Shown: piece by piece, positions 39,817 through 48,425 of the stretch | Position numbering within the stretch: position 1 is the stretch's first letter | Layout: the number at the start of each line of letters is the position of its first letter | Assembly (NCBI GenBank): GCA_023393115.1 | Contig: JAEWMS010000025.1 | Location: 1-64,000 of the forward strand | Origin: Bacillota bacterium | GTDB lineage: Bacteria > Bacillota > Clostridia > Acetivibrionales > DSM-1351 | Length of the DNA stretch: 64,000 bases | Direction of reading: 5' to 3' | Position numbers and translations under genes: made by a program | Notes under the pieces: generated by a model | Seen by the model: only the letters and a program-made list of their open reading frames with translations | What the model was told of the DNA's origin: nothing | The model's database searches: none

Positions 39817-40572
39817 ATGAATAATAATGATTTAATAACACAATGGAAGTATGAAGAGGAATTTCCCTTTAAAGGTTGGGATTTTTCTCATATTGATGGA
39901 AGATGGATGAATGAACCATTACCATGGGATTACCGAGCTATTGTTTTGTCTTTACTAAAAAACACAGATACATTGCTTGATATGGGAACAGGGGGCGGTG
40001 AATTCCTGTTGTATTTAGAACACCCATTTAATTTAACTTCAGTAACTGAAGCCTATCCGCCTAATGTGGAACTATGCAATAAAAAGCTTGCACCTCTTGG
40101 TATCACAGTAATGCAGACTTATGACGATGATAAGCTACCCTTTGAAAACCATAAGTTTGACATTGTAATTAATAGACATGAATCCTTTGATCCAGCCGAG
40201 GTTGGCCGTGTTCTTAAAAAAGGTGGATATTTCATAACGCAGCAGGTAGGTGGCGAAAATGATGGCGACCTGTCACAACGACTTATTAAAGACTTTACTC
40301 CTCCATTTCCAATGCATACCATGCAACATAACAATGATTTGTTACGAAGAGCAGGGTTTACCATTCAACAATCTCAGGAAGTCTTTACTCCCATCCGTTT
40401 CTTTGACGTTGGTGCTTTAGTCTATTTTGCAAAAATAATTGAGTGGGAGTTCCCGAACTTTTCTGTGGACAATTCATGGGATAGCTTGTGTCAATGCCAA
40501 AAAGAAATTGTGGAAAAGGGATTTGTGGAAGGAACAGAGCATAGGTTTATAATTGTTGCTAAGAAGACATGA
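39817..40572 (+). CDS. Class I SAM-dependent methyltransferase
   Basis: A 251-aa methyltransferase. Motif I is L-D-M-G-T-G-G-G-E near residue 54; motif II acidic residue in V-T-E-A-Y near 74; the post-motif D-I-V-I-N-R-H-E-S-F near 115 replaces the N-P-P-Y/F of rRNA adenine methylases, so this is not an Erm enzyme. The substrate is unknown. The leader peptide and attenuator in front suggest induction by a ribosome-targeting drug, which would fit modification of an antibiotic or of rRNA. AAGGAG precedes the ATG. Confidence 0.8.
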   Translation: MNNNDLITQWKYEEEFPFKGWDFSHIDGRWMNEPLPWDYRAIVLSLLKNTDTLLDMGTGGGEFLLYLEHPFNLTSVTEAYPPNVELCNKKLAPLGITVMQTYDDDKLPFENHKFDIVINRHESFDPAEVGRVLKKGGYFITQQVGGENDGDLSQRLIKDFTPPFPMHTMQHNNDLLRRAGFTIQQSQEVFTPIRFFDVGALVYFAKIIEWEFPNFSVDNSWDSLCQCQKEIVEKGFVEGTEHRFIIVAKKT

Positions 40573-40647
40573 TCTGCCAATGTAATTATAGGATTGGAGG
40601 ATATGGGCAAATAGTTTACATATGCTTTAATAGTGATTTCCTTATAG

Positions 40648-40956
40648 AAGAAGCTGCCCATTAAGCACAAAATAATAATAATCCAGCCCATGCTTGAGAG
40701 AATTGATATATCGGATTATCTGGATAACACTATTGAAAGTGTTGTCGTCGGTGGAGAATTTGGAAGTAACGTTAGACCTTTAAACTATGACTGGGTTCTG
40801 AACATAAGAGAACAGTGCATCAAGAAAAATGTAAATTTTGATTTCAGACAGGTAGGTTCCACATTTATTAAAGATGATGTCACCTATAAGGTGCAAAGAC
40901 AGTATTTATGTGCACAAGCGAGAAAGGCCGGTATAAATTTTAGAGCACTAATTTGA
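40648..40956 (+). pseudogene. DUF5131 (phage Gp37/Gp68-like) protein, 3' fragment
   Basis: From 40654 one frame reads L-P-I-K-H-K-I-I-I-I then P-M-L-E-R-I-D, leading without a stop into V-V-G-G-E-F-G, D-Y-D/N-W-V-L-N-I-R-E-Q-C and a final C-A-Q-A-R-K-A-G-I-N. This is the C-terminal third of DUF5131 proteins; an in-frame TAG lies at about 40645 and the N-terminal part is gone. The ATG at 40690 has no SD, so the piece is probably not expressed. Confidence 0.75.
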
Positions 40957-41012
40957 AGGATTTCAAGTTTATAGTATAAAATGCTTGATAAATATATAGG
41001 AGAAATATAATT

Positions 41013-42819
41013 GTGTTTATACCAGAAAATCTGATAGATACCAAAATTAATACGCCTAACTCAAAGATGAAGATTGTTAAAAGGACGGAATTATTTTCAA
41101 AGCTAAATGGTATTATTGATTACAGGTTATGCCTTGTGATATCTCCTGCAGGTTTTGGAAAAACAACTTTACTTACTTCATGGATAAAATCATTACCAAG
41201 AAGCAAGCCCTTTTTCTGTTGGATATCATTGGACGAGTTTGATAATGATTTAGATATGTTCTGGAGTTATTTTCTGGCGTCTTTATCTAAAGGGATTCCC
41301 CAAGTGATGAATAGTATAGAGAATTACTATACTTTACATAATGCAGATGTTAACCGTTATATATCTATAATAGTTAATCTTGTAAATACTTTAGATGAAC
41401 ACCTAATAGTAATATTAGATGATTTTCAATGTATAAATAATAATGAAATAATCAGAAGTATCAACTTACTACTTAAATACATTCCCGATAAAATGAATTT
41501 AATCATTTCTTCAAGGGTTATACCCAATATTGATACAGCCAGATTGATTGCTTCAGAAGGTCTTATGCTGATAGGTCAAAGTGAACTAGCCTTTAATGAA
41601 ATTGAAACAAAAGAACTTTTTGATAATGCTAAAGCAGAATTCTTAAAAGATAAAATTATTTATTTCAAATGCTTATCTTTTTAAGGGAGAAATAAAGGAA
41701 GGTATCAAATATTTCGAAAAATGCTTCCAAGTTGGAAAAGAATCAGGAGATATGTATAATGCTATTATTGCTAACAAATCTTTATCCGCTTATCGAAAGT
41801 GGCAGGGGGAGTACACTCTTGTTGAGCATGTAACTAGAGAATTGCTTACGTACATAAATAAAAATTATGCGTTTGATTTTGAGATGGCTGGATTACTTTA
41901 TTCAGAGCTTGCAGATATTTACTTTATGAGAAATAGGCTCACAGAGGCTCTTGAATTAGCATTAAAAGGAATTGATATTGCAGGTGAGAACCAATGGGTA
42001 TTATCAGAAAATGCTTATATACTATCAAAAATATACTATGCTTTGGAACGAGATTTTGAATGTAACGAAGCAACGTTTGTAGCTGAACAAAAAATTTCGG
42101 ATCAAAGATATTTTGATTTAAATATTAATGTTGAATGTTTTAAGGCTGAGATGTTATTAAGTATCAATGAGCATAAAAAAGTAGCTGTCTGGCTTGATGA
42201 GATTTTACCAAAAGTAAAGGAAAATCTATATAAAATATATCCTAACGTTTATTTAATTTTGATCAGATACCTAATTGCCAGTAAAGAATTGGTTAAAGCC
42301 AGAGAAATAATTAGTTTACTTAAGAATTGTGCAGATGATTATGGGTTTTATAGACTAAAAGCCGAATTAAATGTACTAAATGCAAAAGTTTTTGAGAATC
42401 AGGGGTTTTCAAAGCAAAGCTCGGAGCAAATATTGGAAGCAGTTAAATTGTCTTGGAAGGAACGATTAGTAAGATTATTTTTAAAGGACGAAAAATTTCT
42501 TAAATATAAACTAACAGAGCTTTCGAACATTTTTGAAGAGAATAAAAAATTTGAGCAAGCTAATTTTATTAATCTCATTCTAGAAGGTTATATAGATACA
42601 TTTGATAAGGGGAACTTCTGTGAAAATAGTATTTTAAGCCAAAGGGAATTGGAAATTCTAAAGCTCATAGAGCTAGGATATACAAATACAGAAATCTCAG
42701 GTAAATTGTTTTTATCAATTAACACTGTAAAAACACATCTAAAAAATATATTCATAAAACTTGATGTTAGTAATAGAACTGGAGCACTTGCAAAGGCTAA
42801 GATAATTAATTTATTATAA
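41013..42819 (+). pseudogene. MalT/LuxR-type ATP-dependent regulator with internal deletion
   Basis: GTG at 41013 (AGGAGA upstream) begins a STAND-type ATPase domain: P-A-G-F-G-K-T-T-L near residue 46, L-D-D-F-Q near 142. The frame stops at 41684. Another frame, open from about 41655, carries TPR-like helices and ends in a LuxR helix-turn-helix (S-Q-R-E-L-E-I-L-K-L-I, N-T-V-K-T-H-L-K-N-I-F). Intact family members are about 800-900 residues; here both parts sum to about 610, so roughly 200-250 codons and the frame were lost near 41660. The 3' part has an ATG at 41752 without a strong SD. Confidence 0.8.
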
Positions 42820-42925
42820 CCAAATTAATACTTTCGGGTGATGAAAGATCTTTAGTTAATTAATAAAATGACATTAGTTGTTGATTAATTGATTTTAGAT
42901 TAATAATTATACTGGAGGACTTAAG

Positions 42926-43369
42926 ATGGAAACCATTGAAAAAGTAGCTGAAATAGTTAGTGAACTATCAAAATGTTTGAAGGAGATACAAAATAATAAC
43001 TACGATATTCTCGGTTATTCAGAAAAGGCCAGCAATCATATGAAGCAAACAGATGAAATAATGGAGTTTGTAAGAGGTGTTTCTAAGCAGACGAAGTTAT
43101 TGGGGATAAATGCAAAAATTGAAGCTGCTCATGCAGGTCCTGCCGGAAGAACATTTACTGTAGTTGCTGAAGAAATAGAAAGAGTATCCGTAACAACTGC
43201 TGAAGCTATGAATAAAATACTTACAATTTTGCAAAATGTCAATGTGGCTATTGATGCAGTATCCAGTAAACTGGTGGAGTCCAGCGAAATAATTAATGTA
43301 CATAGAGAAGCCTTGGATCAAGTGGCAGTATCAATAGGTGAAATCGGTAAAGTTAATCAAGTTGGATAA
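42926..43369 (+). CDS. Short soluble chemoreceptor-like signalling protein
   Basis: A 147-aa all-helical protein. Residues 50-95 hold the hairpin tip of methyl-accepting chemotaxis proteins (L-G-I-N-A-K-I-E-A-A-H-A-G, then G-R-T-F-T-V-V-A-E-E-I). There is no sensor or membrane segment; it is shorter than YfmS-type soluble transducers of about 285 residues. It could bind CheA/CheW or be the truncated end of one. GGAGG precedes the ATG, so translation is likely. A bidirectional terminator follows. Confidence 0.7.
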   Translation: METIEKVAEIVSELSKCLKEIQNNNYDILGYSEKASNHMKQTDEIMEFVRGVSKQTKLLGINAKIEAAHAGPAGRTFTVVAEEIERVSVTTAEAMNKILTILQNVNVAIDAVSSKLVESSEIINVHREALDQVAVSIGEIGKVNQVG

Positions 43370-43444
43370 TAATTACTGATATTGTGATGGACACAACTAA
43401 TAATTATAGTATTCAGCAAAAAGAAAGATAGTCTTTAAACTTAC

Positions 43445-43492
43445 AAAAGGATATCATCTGCAGAAAGAAGCTTCTGTTAGTGATATCCTTTT
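43445..43492. terminator. Bidirectional terminator between the chemoreceptor-like gene and feoB
   Basis: AAAAGGATATCA (43445-43456) pairs with TGATATCCTTTT (43481-43492), with an inner CAGAA/TTCTG stem. T-runs at both ends suit convergent genes. Confidence 0.85.
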
Positions 43493-43531
43493 ATAGTCAA
43501 ATTATTTTAGTAGTAATTATGTAGTACTTAA

Positions 43532-45682
43532 CTATACCAGACCTAACAAACGAACCAGGTTTGCAACTATAAAGCATATTGTAATTCCGGTAATAGTGGG
43601 TACTAAAAATGATACCAAAGTCCATTTTAAGCTTTGTGACTCCTTTTTAATTGTCAAGCAAGTGGTTCCACAGGGCCAATGCATAAGAGAAAACAGCATC
43701 ACACATACAGCTGTCAACCAGGTCCACCCGTGGGAAACCAGAAGTTCTCTCAGTTCATTGAGACTATCCAGCTCCAACATGTTTCCTGTAGCCATATAAC
43801 ACATGATAATTATCGGAACCACAATTTCATTTGCAGGAAAGCCAAGTATAAATGCCATCAGGATATATCCATCCAAGCCCAACAATTTTCCAAAAGGATC
43901 AAGAAATCCTGCACAATGGGAAAGCAGGCTAAGATCTCCTACATAAATATTTGCCAAGCACCATATGACCAAACCTGCAGGTGCAGCCACCAATATGGCA
44001 CGACCCAGCACGAATAAGGTCCTATCTAGCACTGATCTCACAATAATCCTGCCAATCTGAGGCTTCCTGTATGGAGGCAGTTCAAGAGTAAAGGATGAAG
44101 GCAAGCCCTTTAAAATAGTCTTTGATAGAATTTTTGATATCAATAGTGTCATTACAACACCAAGTACTATAACTCCTGTCAAAAGCAGGGTTGAGACCAC
44201 TGATTGACCGGGTCCTGCAATGAATCCTGCAAAGAACATTGTAATAATGGCAATCAGGGTTGGAAAGCGTCCATTACAGGGAACAAAATTATTCGTTATG
44301 ATGGCTATGAGTCTTTCCCTGGGGGAGTCTATAATTCTGCAGCCTATGATTCCCGCAGCATTGCAACCGAAACCCATACACATGGTTAATGCCTGCTTTC
44401 CATGAGCACAGGCCTTTTTAAAGAAATTATCAAGGTTAAAGGCGATTCTGGGTAAATACCCAAGATCCTCCAGCAGAGTAAATAATGGAAAAAATATAGC
44501 CATAGGAGGAAGCATGACTGAAATAACCCATGCCAGTGTCCTATATATGCCCATGACTAGTAAACCATGTACCCATGAAGGTGTCCCGGCCCACATAAAG
44601 AAATCGGTCAACCGATCCTCAATCCAGAATAGGAAGGTGGTAATCATTTGTGAAGGTATATTCGCTCCGGCAATGGTTAGCCAGAATATTACCCCTAGAA
44701 GACCTATCATAATAGGGATACCTAAGACCCTCGATGTAAGTATACTATCAACTTTACGGTCAAAATTATTGTATTTTTTATTTTCTATAGAGACAACTTT
44801 ATTACATATTTTTTCTGCAGTGTTAACAATGCTTGACACAATTTTGTCTCTTAATAGATTATGACCGATACCTACAGTGCTTAAAAGTTCCTTTGATTCG
44901 TTTAATTTCTGTACCAAGTCGTTATCTTCCAACAAATTAAAATTTAAATACCGCTGAAGAGCTTTTAGAAGGGTTTCATCTCCATCCAATAATTTTAAAG
45001 CAACCCACCGGCTGTTAAGCTTATTTTTAAGTAGTTTTTCTATTGATGGTTCAAGTAAATTGAGCGCTTCCTCAATGGGAGAATTATAAGCAATTTTTAG
45101 TGGAGTATTCACAACCTTTTTTACGGTAATATCGTAGACTGAATTCATTAACTCAGTCAGGCCTGCACCACTTCTGGCACTTGTACCAATGACAGGTACT
45201 CCGAGCAGCGATGACAGTTCCTTTAAATCTATGTTTATTTTTTTTCTTTTAGCTTCATCCAGAAGATTTACGCATACAACTACATCTGAGGTGATTTCCA
45301 GGGTTTGAAGAACCAGATTCAAATTCCTTTCAAGGCAAGTTGCATCTGTTACAATAACCGTTGCATCAGTATTTCCGAAACAGATAAAATCTCTTGCAAC
45401 CTCTTCTTCTACCGAGCTGGACATCAGTGAATATGTACCTGGTAAATCAACCAAAATAAAAGTTTTATCCATATGTTTATATTTTCCATGTGCATTAGTT
45501 ACTGTTTTACCTGGCCAATTTCCAGTATGTTGATTCAATCCTGTCAGGCTGTTAAATACAGTACTTTTTCCAACGTTGGGATTTCCCGCAAGTGCTATTA
45601 CTTTGTCATTAGGACTGGTACGTTCGATTTTAAGTTCACTTTCCAAAACGCCTGCCCCTGTGGATTGGCTTGTTAACCCCAT
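43532..45682 (-). CDS. feoB: Ferrous iron transport protein B
   Basis: A 716-aa Fe(II) transporter. The N-terminal G-domain shows G1 G-N-P-N-V-G-K-S-T near residue 33, G3 D-L-P-G-T-Y near 78 and G4-like N-L-L-D near 138. A helical spacer follows, then from about residue 315 the Gate-containing membrane domain with about ten segments, including M-G-F-G-C-N-A-A-G and P-C-N-G-R-F-P. It is transcribed right to left behind feoA with a 40-base gap. A 25-residue extension before the G-domain is slightly longer than usual. Confidence 0.95.
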   Translation of the reverse strand: MGLTSQSTGAGVLESELKIERTSPNDKVIALAGNPNVGKSTVFNSLTGLNQHTGNWPGKTVTNAHGKYKHMDKTFILVDLPGTYSLMSSSVEEEVARDFICFGNTDATVIVTDATCLERNLNLVLQTLEITSDVVVCVNLLDEAKRKKINIDLKELSSLLGVPVIGTSARSGAGLTELMNSVYDITVKKVVNTPLKIAYNSPIEEALNLLEPSIEKLLKNKLNSRWVALKLLDGDETLLKALQRYLNFNLLEDNDLVQKLNESKELLSTVGIGHNLLRDKIVSSIVNTAEKICNKVVSIENKKYNNFDRKVDSILTSRVLGIPIMIGLLGVIFWLTIAGANIPSQMITTFLFWIEDRLTDFFMWAGTPSWVHGLLVMGIYRTLAWVISVMLPPMAIFFPLFTLLEDLGYLPRIAFNLDNFFKKACAHGKQALTMCMGFGCNAAGIIGCRIIDSPRERLIAIITNNFVPCNGRFPTLIAIITMFFAGFIAGPGQSVVSTLLLTGVIVLGVVMTLLISKILSKTILKGLPSSFTLELPPYRKPQIGRIIVRSVLDRTLFVLGRAILVAAPAGLVIWCLANIYVGDLSLLSHCAGFLDPFGKLLGLDGYILMAFILGFPANEIVVPIIIMCYMATGNMLELDSLNELRELLVSHGWTWLTAVCVMLFSLMHWPCGTTCLTIKKESQSLKWTLVSFLVPTITGITICFIVANLVRLLGLV

Positions 45683-45722
45683 TTATAAAACCCTCCCCGT
45701 TATTATAAATATTAGGAATATA

Positions 45723-45962
45723 TTAATCTGCTTCAACAAGTATTTTTGATGCTTCTTCAGAACGCAGTGCAATCACAGCACCTCGAATACTATACGCAAC
45801 CGGATCACCTGATGGGCTTCTTTGTAATGCTTCAATTTCGGTATTGAAGATTAACCCCAAATCCAACATTCTTCTATGGATAATCCCATCAGAAGTAAGT
45901 ATTTTCACCTTAGCTCTTTTTCCCAAGGGTAAATAGTTCAGCGGAATAAATGTATCATTCAT
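45723..45962 (-). CDS. feoA: Ferrous iron transport protein A
   Basis: A 79-aa SH3-like protein that supports FeoB. L-N-Y-L-P-L-G-K-R-A-K-V near residue 8, R-R-M-L-D-L-G-L near 30 and S-P-S-G-D-P near 50 are family landmarks. GAGGGGG precedes the ATG (minus strand). It is the first gene of feoAB; the 200-base gap to the ANT(6)-like gene holds the divergent promoters. No Fur or DtxR box could be assigned with confidence. Confidence 0.93.
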   Translation of the reverse strand: MNDTFIPLNYLPLGKRAKVKILTSDGIIHRRMLDLGLIFNTEIEALQRSPSGDPVAYSIRGAVIALRSEEASKILVEAD

Positions 45963-46104
45963 ATAAATAACCCCCTCATATTATTATGTAAATTTAGTAT
46001 CTCATTACTTGAAGCCGAGAGAAACTTGTTTTCTCAAGACTAATATATGATACATAAATATATAGTGTTACAGATTATTTTACGAAATGAGCTTATTATG
46101 GATA

Positions 46105-46113
46105 TGGTATAAT
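46105..46113 (+). promoter_or_regulatory. Extended -10 promoter for the ANT(6)-like gene
   Basis: TGG-TATAAT at 46105-46113 with a weak -35 region lies about 50 bases before the ATG. Confidence 0.6.
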
Positions 46114-46164
46114 ATAGTAATATTTGTGATATGAATTTTTATCTGCATTTTTAGGAGAAGCTAT

Positions 46165-47040
46165 ATGAGAACCGATCAGCAGATGTATGACTTGATAATA
46201 AATACAGCAAAGGAAGATGAGAGAATACGTGCGGTATATATGAACGGGTCCCGGACAAATCCAAACGCTGTCAAAGACATTTTCCAGGACTTTGATATTG
46301 TATACGTTGTAAACGAAACAGATTCATTTAGAAAGGATAAAAGCTGGATTGACCGTTTTGGTGAACGTTTATATATGCAGTATCCTGAAGAGGGATATGA
46401 TTATAAGCATGATGTAGAGAATTGCTATGGCTGGTTAATACAATTTGCCGACGGAAACAGGCTTGACCTTCATGTATGCACACTAAAGCATGTCCTGAAG
46501 GAAATTCAGACGGACAGACTATGTAAAATATTGCTTGATAAGGATGAATGTCTTCCGGAAACGCCTGAGGCGACTGATGAGGATTATTGGGTTAAGAAGC
46601 CCACCGATGGTCAGTTTTTGGATACCTGTAATGAGTTCTGGTGGTGTCTGAATAATATTGCCAAAGGCCTATGGCGGCGGGAAGTGCCATATGTAATGGA
46701 CATGTTAAATTATGTAGTCAGACCGCAGTTGCTTCGTTTATTGGAATGGAAGGTTGGATTTTTTACAAATTTTACTGTAAGTATTGGGAAGTCCGGCAAG
46801 TATATGTATAGATGGTTGAGCAATGATATTTGGGACACATTTATAGAAACCTATCCGAAGGGTGATGTAAATGAAATATGGAATTCAGTTTTTATAATGT
46901 GTGACTTATTTAATGAGATTGCTGAAGAGTTAGCTGTAATAATGAAGGTTAAATATAATGAAACTGAGGCAAAAAACAGTTTAATGTTTTTAAGACACGT
47001 ATCACAATTACCGGCAGATACCAAAGAAATTTATCCATAA
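46165..47040 (+). CDS. Aminoglycoside 6-adenylyltransferase-like (ANT(6)) protein
   Basis: A 291-aa nucleotidyltransferase. M-N-G-S-R-T-N-P-N near residue 26 and D-F-D-I-V-Y-V-V near 43 form the metal and nucleotide site; D-L-H-V near 102 is the third carboxylate. The overall length and W-W-C-L-N-N region match AadE/ANT(6) enzymes that adenylate streptomycin. Chromosomal copies in Clostridia are often intrinsic, and resistance is not proven by sequence. AGGAG precedes the ATG. A broken transporter gene follows. Confidence 0.88.
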   Translation: MRTDQQMYDLIINTAKEDERIRAVYMNGSRTNPNAVKDIFQDFDIVYVVNETDSFRKDKSWIDRFGERLYMQYPEEGYDYKHDVENCYGWLIQFADGNRLDLHVCTLKHVLKEIQTDRLCKILLDKDECLPETPEATDEDYWVKKPTDGQFLDTCNEFWWCLNNIAKGLWRREVPYVMDMLNYVVRPQLLRLLEWKVGFFTNFTVSIGKSGKYMYRWLSNDIWDTFIETYPKGDVNEIWNSVFIMCDLFNEIAEELAVIMKVKYNETEAKNSLMFLRHVSQLPADTKEIYP

Positions 47041-47097
47041 AGAAATTTTATCCATATCGGTAAGTTAACTGTATTTTCGCAGATTCAGGAGGGTATT

Positions 47098-47446
47098 ATG
47101 TGGGTTTTGTTCGCCTTCGGGTCAACACTATTTGCCGGACTGACAGCTATTTTATCAAAAATCGGTATAAGAAATACTGATTCTAATGTTGCTACCGCTC
47201 TCAGGACAATTGTTGTATTGCTTTTTTCCTGGCTGATGGTGTTTATTGTCGGCTCTCAGGATACAATTACAGACATAAGTTACAAAACACTATTATTTCT
47301 TATATTATCCGGAATTGCAACAGGAGGATCATGGTTGTGCTATTACAATAACATTTTCTTACCTTTTTTTAAAAGAAAAAATATCTAAAATATCAACCCT
47401 GGGATTAATTCTTTTTGTAGCAGGAACTCTGGTACTATTAGTTTAA
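47098..47446 (+). pseudogene. EamA-family transporter, internally deleted
   Basis: GGAGG precedes an ATG opening an EamA (drug/metabolite transporter) domain: W-V-L-F-A-F-G-S, L-S-K-I-G-I, G-S-W-L-C-Y-Y near residue 80. The frame then shifts and stops at 47388. A second frame (from about 47362) gives F-L-K-E-K-I-S-K-I-S-T-L-G-L-I-L-F-V-A-G to a stop at 47444-47446, which is the normal end of single-domain EamA proteins of about 140 residues. Some 20-25 codons are missing at the junction. Confidence 0.8.
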
Positions 47447-47503
47447 TAAATCACAGTATGGTACCCAAAAACAGAACAAAGCCGGCAACACCCCATACTA
47501 AAA

Positions 47504-47639
47504 TATGCATATCAATTCGCTGAAGCAGACAAATATATTATTGCTGGGCCCATGTGGAATTTAAATATTCAAGCTATTCTTATAAAGCGTATATCGATTA
47601 TATTACTGTTACAGGTATTACATTTAAGTACACACCGAA
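47504..47639 (+). pseudogene. FMN-dependent azoreductase (AzoR-like) remnant
   Basis: One frame reads Y-A-Y-Q-F-A-E-A-D-K-Y-I-I, then P-M-W-N-L-N-I and A-I-L; after a one-base shift near 47580 another continues K-A-Y-I-D-Y-I-T-V-T-G-I-T-F-K-Y-T-P. Together these match the central part of azoreductases. Both ends are missing. The rest of the 330-base gap before the coat genes contains a small ACCG/CGGT hairpin with eight T near 47635-47660 and nothing else recognisable. Confidence 0.75.
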
Positions 47640-47783
47640 AGTGGCCCGGTTTTTTTTCGGCATAAAAGTGCAAGTAGCGAAAAAACGGTATCGATTTGAA
47701 ACAAGGAGAGCGAAATTAAGTTTTACATAACTTAATATTATTAGGTAAAAATACTTAAGAGAACTTAATAACGGAGGTAAACT

Positions 47784-47990
47784 ATGACGAGAAACAAGTT
47801 AACTTTTCATGAAAGTATGGAAATACATGAACTGTTAAATTTAAAAACCATATGCATGACCACATCCAAACTTGCTCAGGGTATTGTTTTTGATCAGGAA
47901 CTTAAAGCCTTGCTGGATAAAGATGTACTGCAATCAATTCAATCTGTTAAAACACTTGAAGGCTTATTAAGTAAGAGCAGTTTACACTAG
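47784..47990 (+). CDS. Small spore coat protein, CotF-associated, copy 1
   Basis: A 68-aa helical protein. H-E-S-M-E-I-H-E-L-L-N-L-K near residue 9 matches H-E-T-L-E-L-H-E-L-I of the paralogue at 49603; such short proteins accompany CotF genes in Clostridia and correspond to the N-terminal half of the CotF-type ferritin-like fold. It is predicted to belong to the spore coat. GGAGG precedes the ATG. The CotF-like gene follows after 11 bases. Confidence 0.75.
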   Translation: MTRNKLTFHESMEIHELLNLKTICMTTSKLAQGIVFDQELKALLDKDVLQSIQSVKTLEGLLSKSSLH

Positions 47991-48001
47991 GAGGTGGACA
48001 T

Positions 48002-48406
48002 ATGACTACTGAGACAAAATCCATAAATGAAATAAAAAAACCTATGAATAAGGATTATCTTGAAATTGACAATATGGAAGGGATGCCTGCTTTGGTTGAT
48101 TCTACCATAGCAATGAGCTTTTTGATAAATGCCAAGAGTGGTATAAGAAATTGTGCTATTGCACTGACGGAGGTAGCAGATATTGAAGCTAGAGCTGAAA
48201 TCACAAATATGTTAAGCAGAGCCATTGATTTGCACACCGAAATTACAGATTTAATGTTAATGAAGGGTTGGTTCCACCCTTTTGAACCTCACAGACAGTT
48301 TGATCTGGATAAGGTATCATCAAATACGGCATTAAGGATAGCGCAAATGAACCTTTTCCCAGGTGATACCAGCCGTCTGGGAACCTTTGCAACTCCCAAC
48401 TACTGA
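48002..48406 (+). CDS. CotF-family spore coat protein, copy 1
   Basis: A 134-aa helical protein of the CotF group. D-S-T-I-A-M-S-F-L-I-N-A-K-S-G near residue 33 and a following long helix with H-T-E-I-T-D-L-M-L-M-K-G-W-F are typical. The N-terminal 30 residues are polar. GGAGG lies eight bases before the ATG. Together with the small gene in front it would supply the two halves of the coat unit. An alcohol dehydrogenase gene follows 19 bases later, in the same transcript. Confidence 0.8.
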   Translation: MTTETKSINEIKKPMNKDYLEIDNMEGMPALVDSTIAMSFLINAKSGIRNCAIALTEVADIEARAEITNMLSRAIDLHTEITDLMLMKGWFHPFEPHRQFDLDKVSSNTALRIAQMNLFPGDTSRLGTFATPNY

Positions 48407-48425
48407 TATAGCGGAGGTAATGATA

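Noticed and set aside
43532..45682. Several plus-strand reading frames inside feoB
   Set aside because: They are antisense shadows of a well-conserved gene and lack ribosome-binding sites and family motifs.
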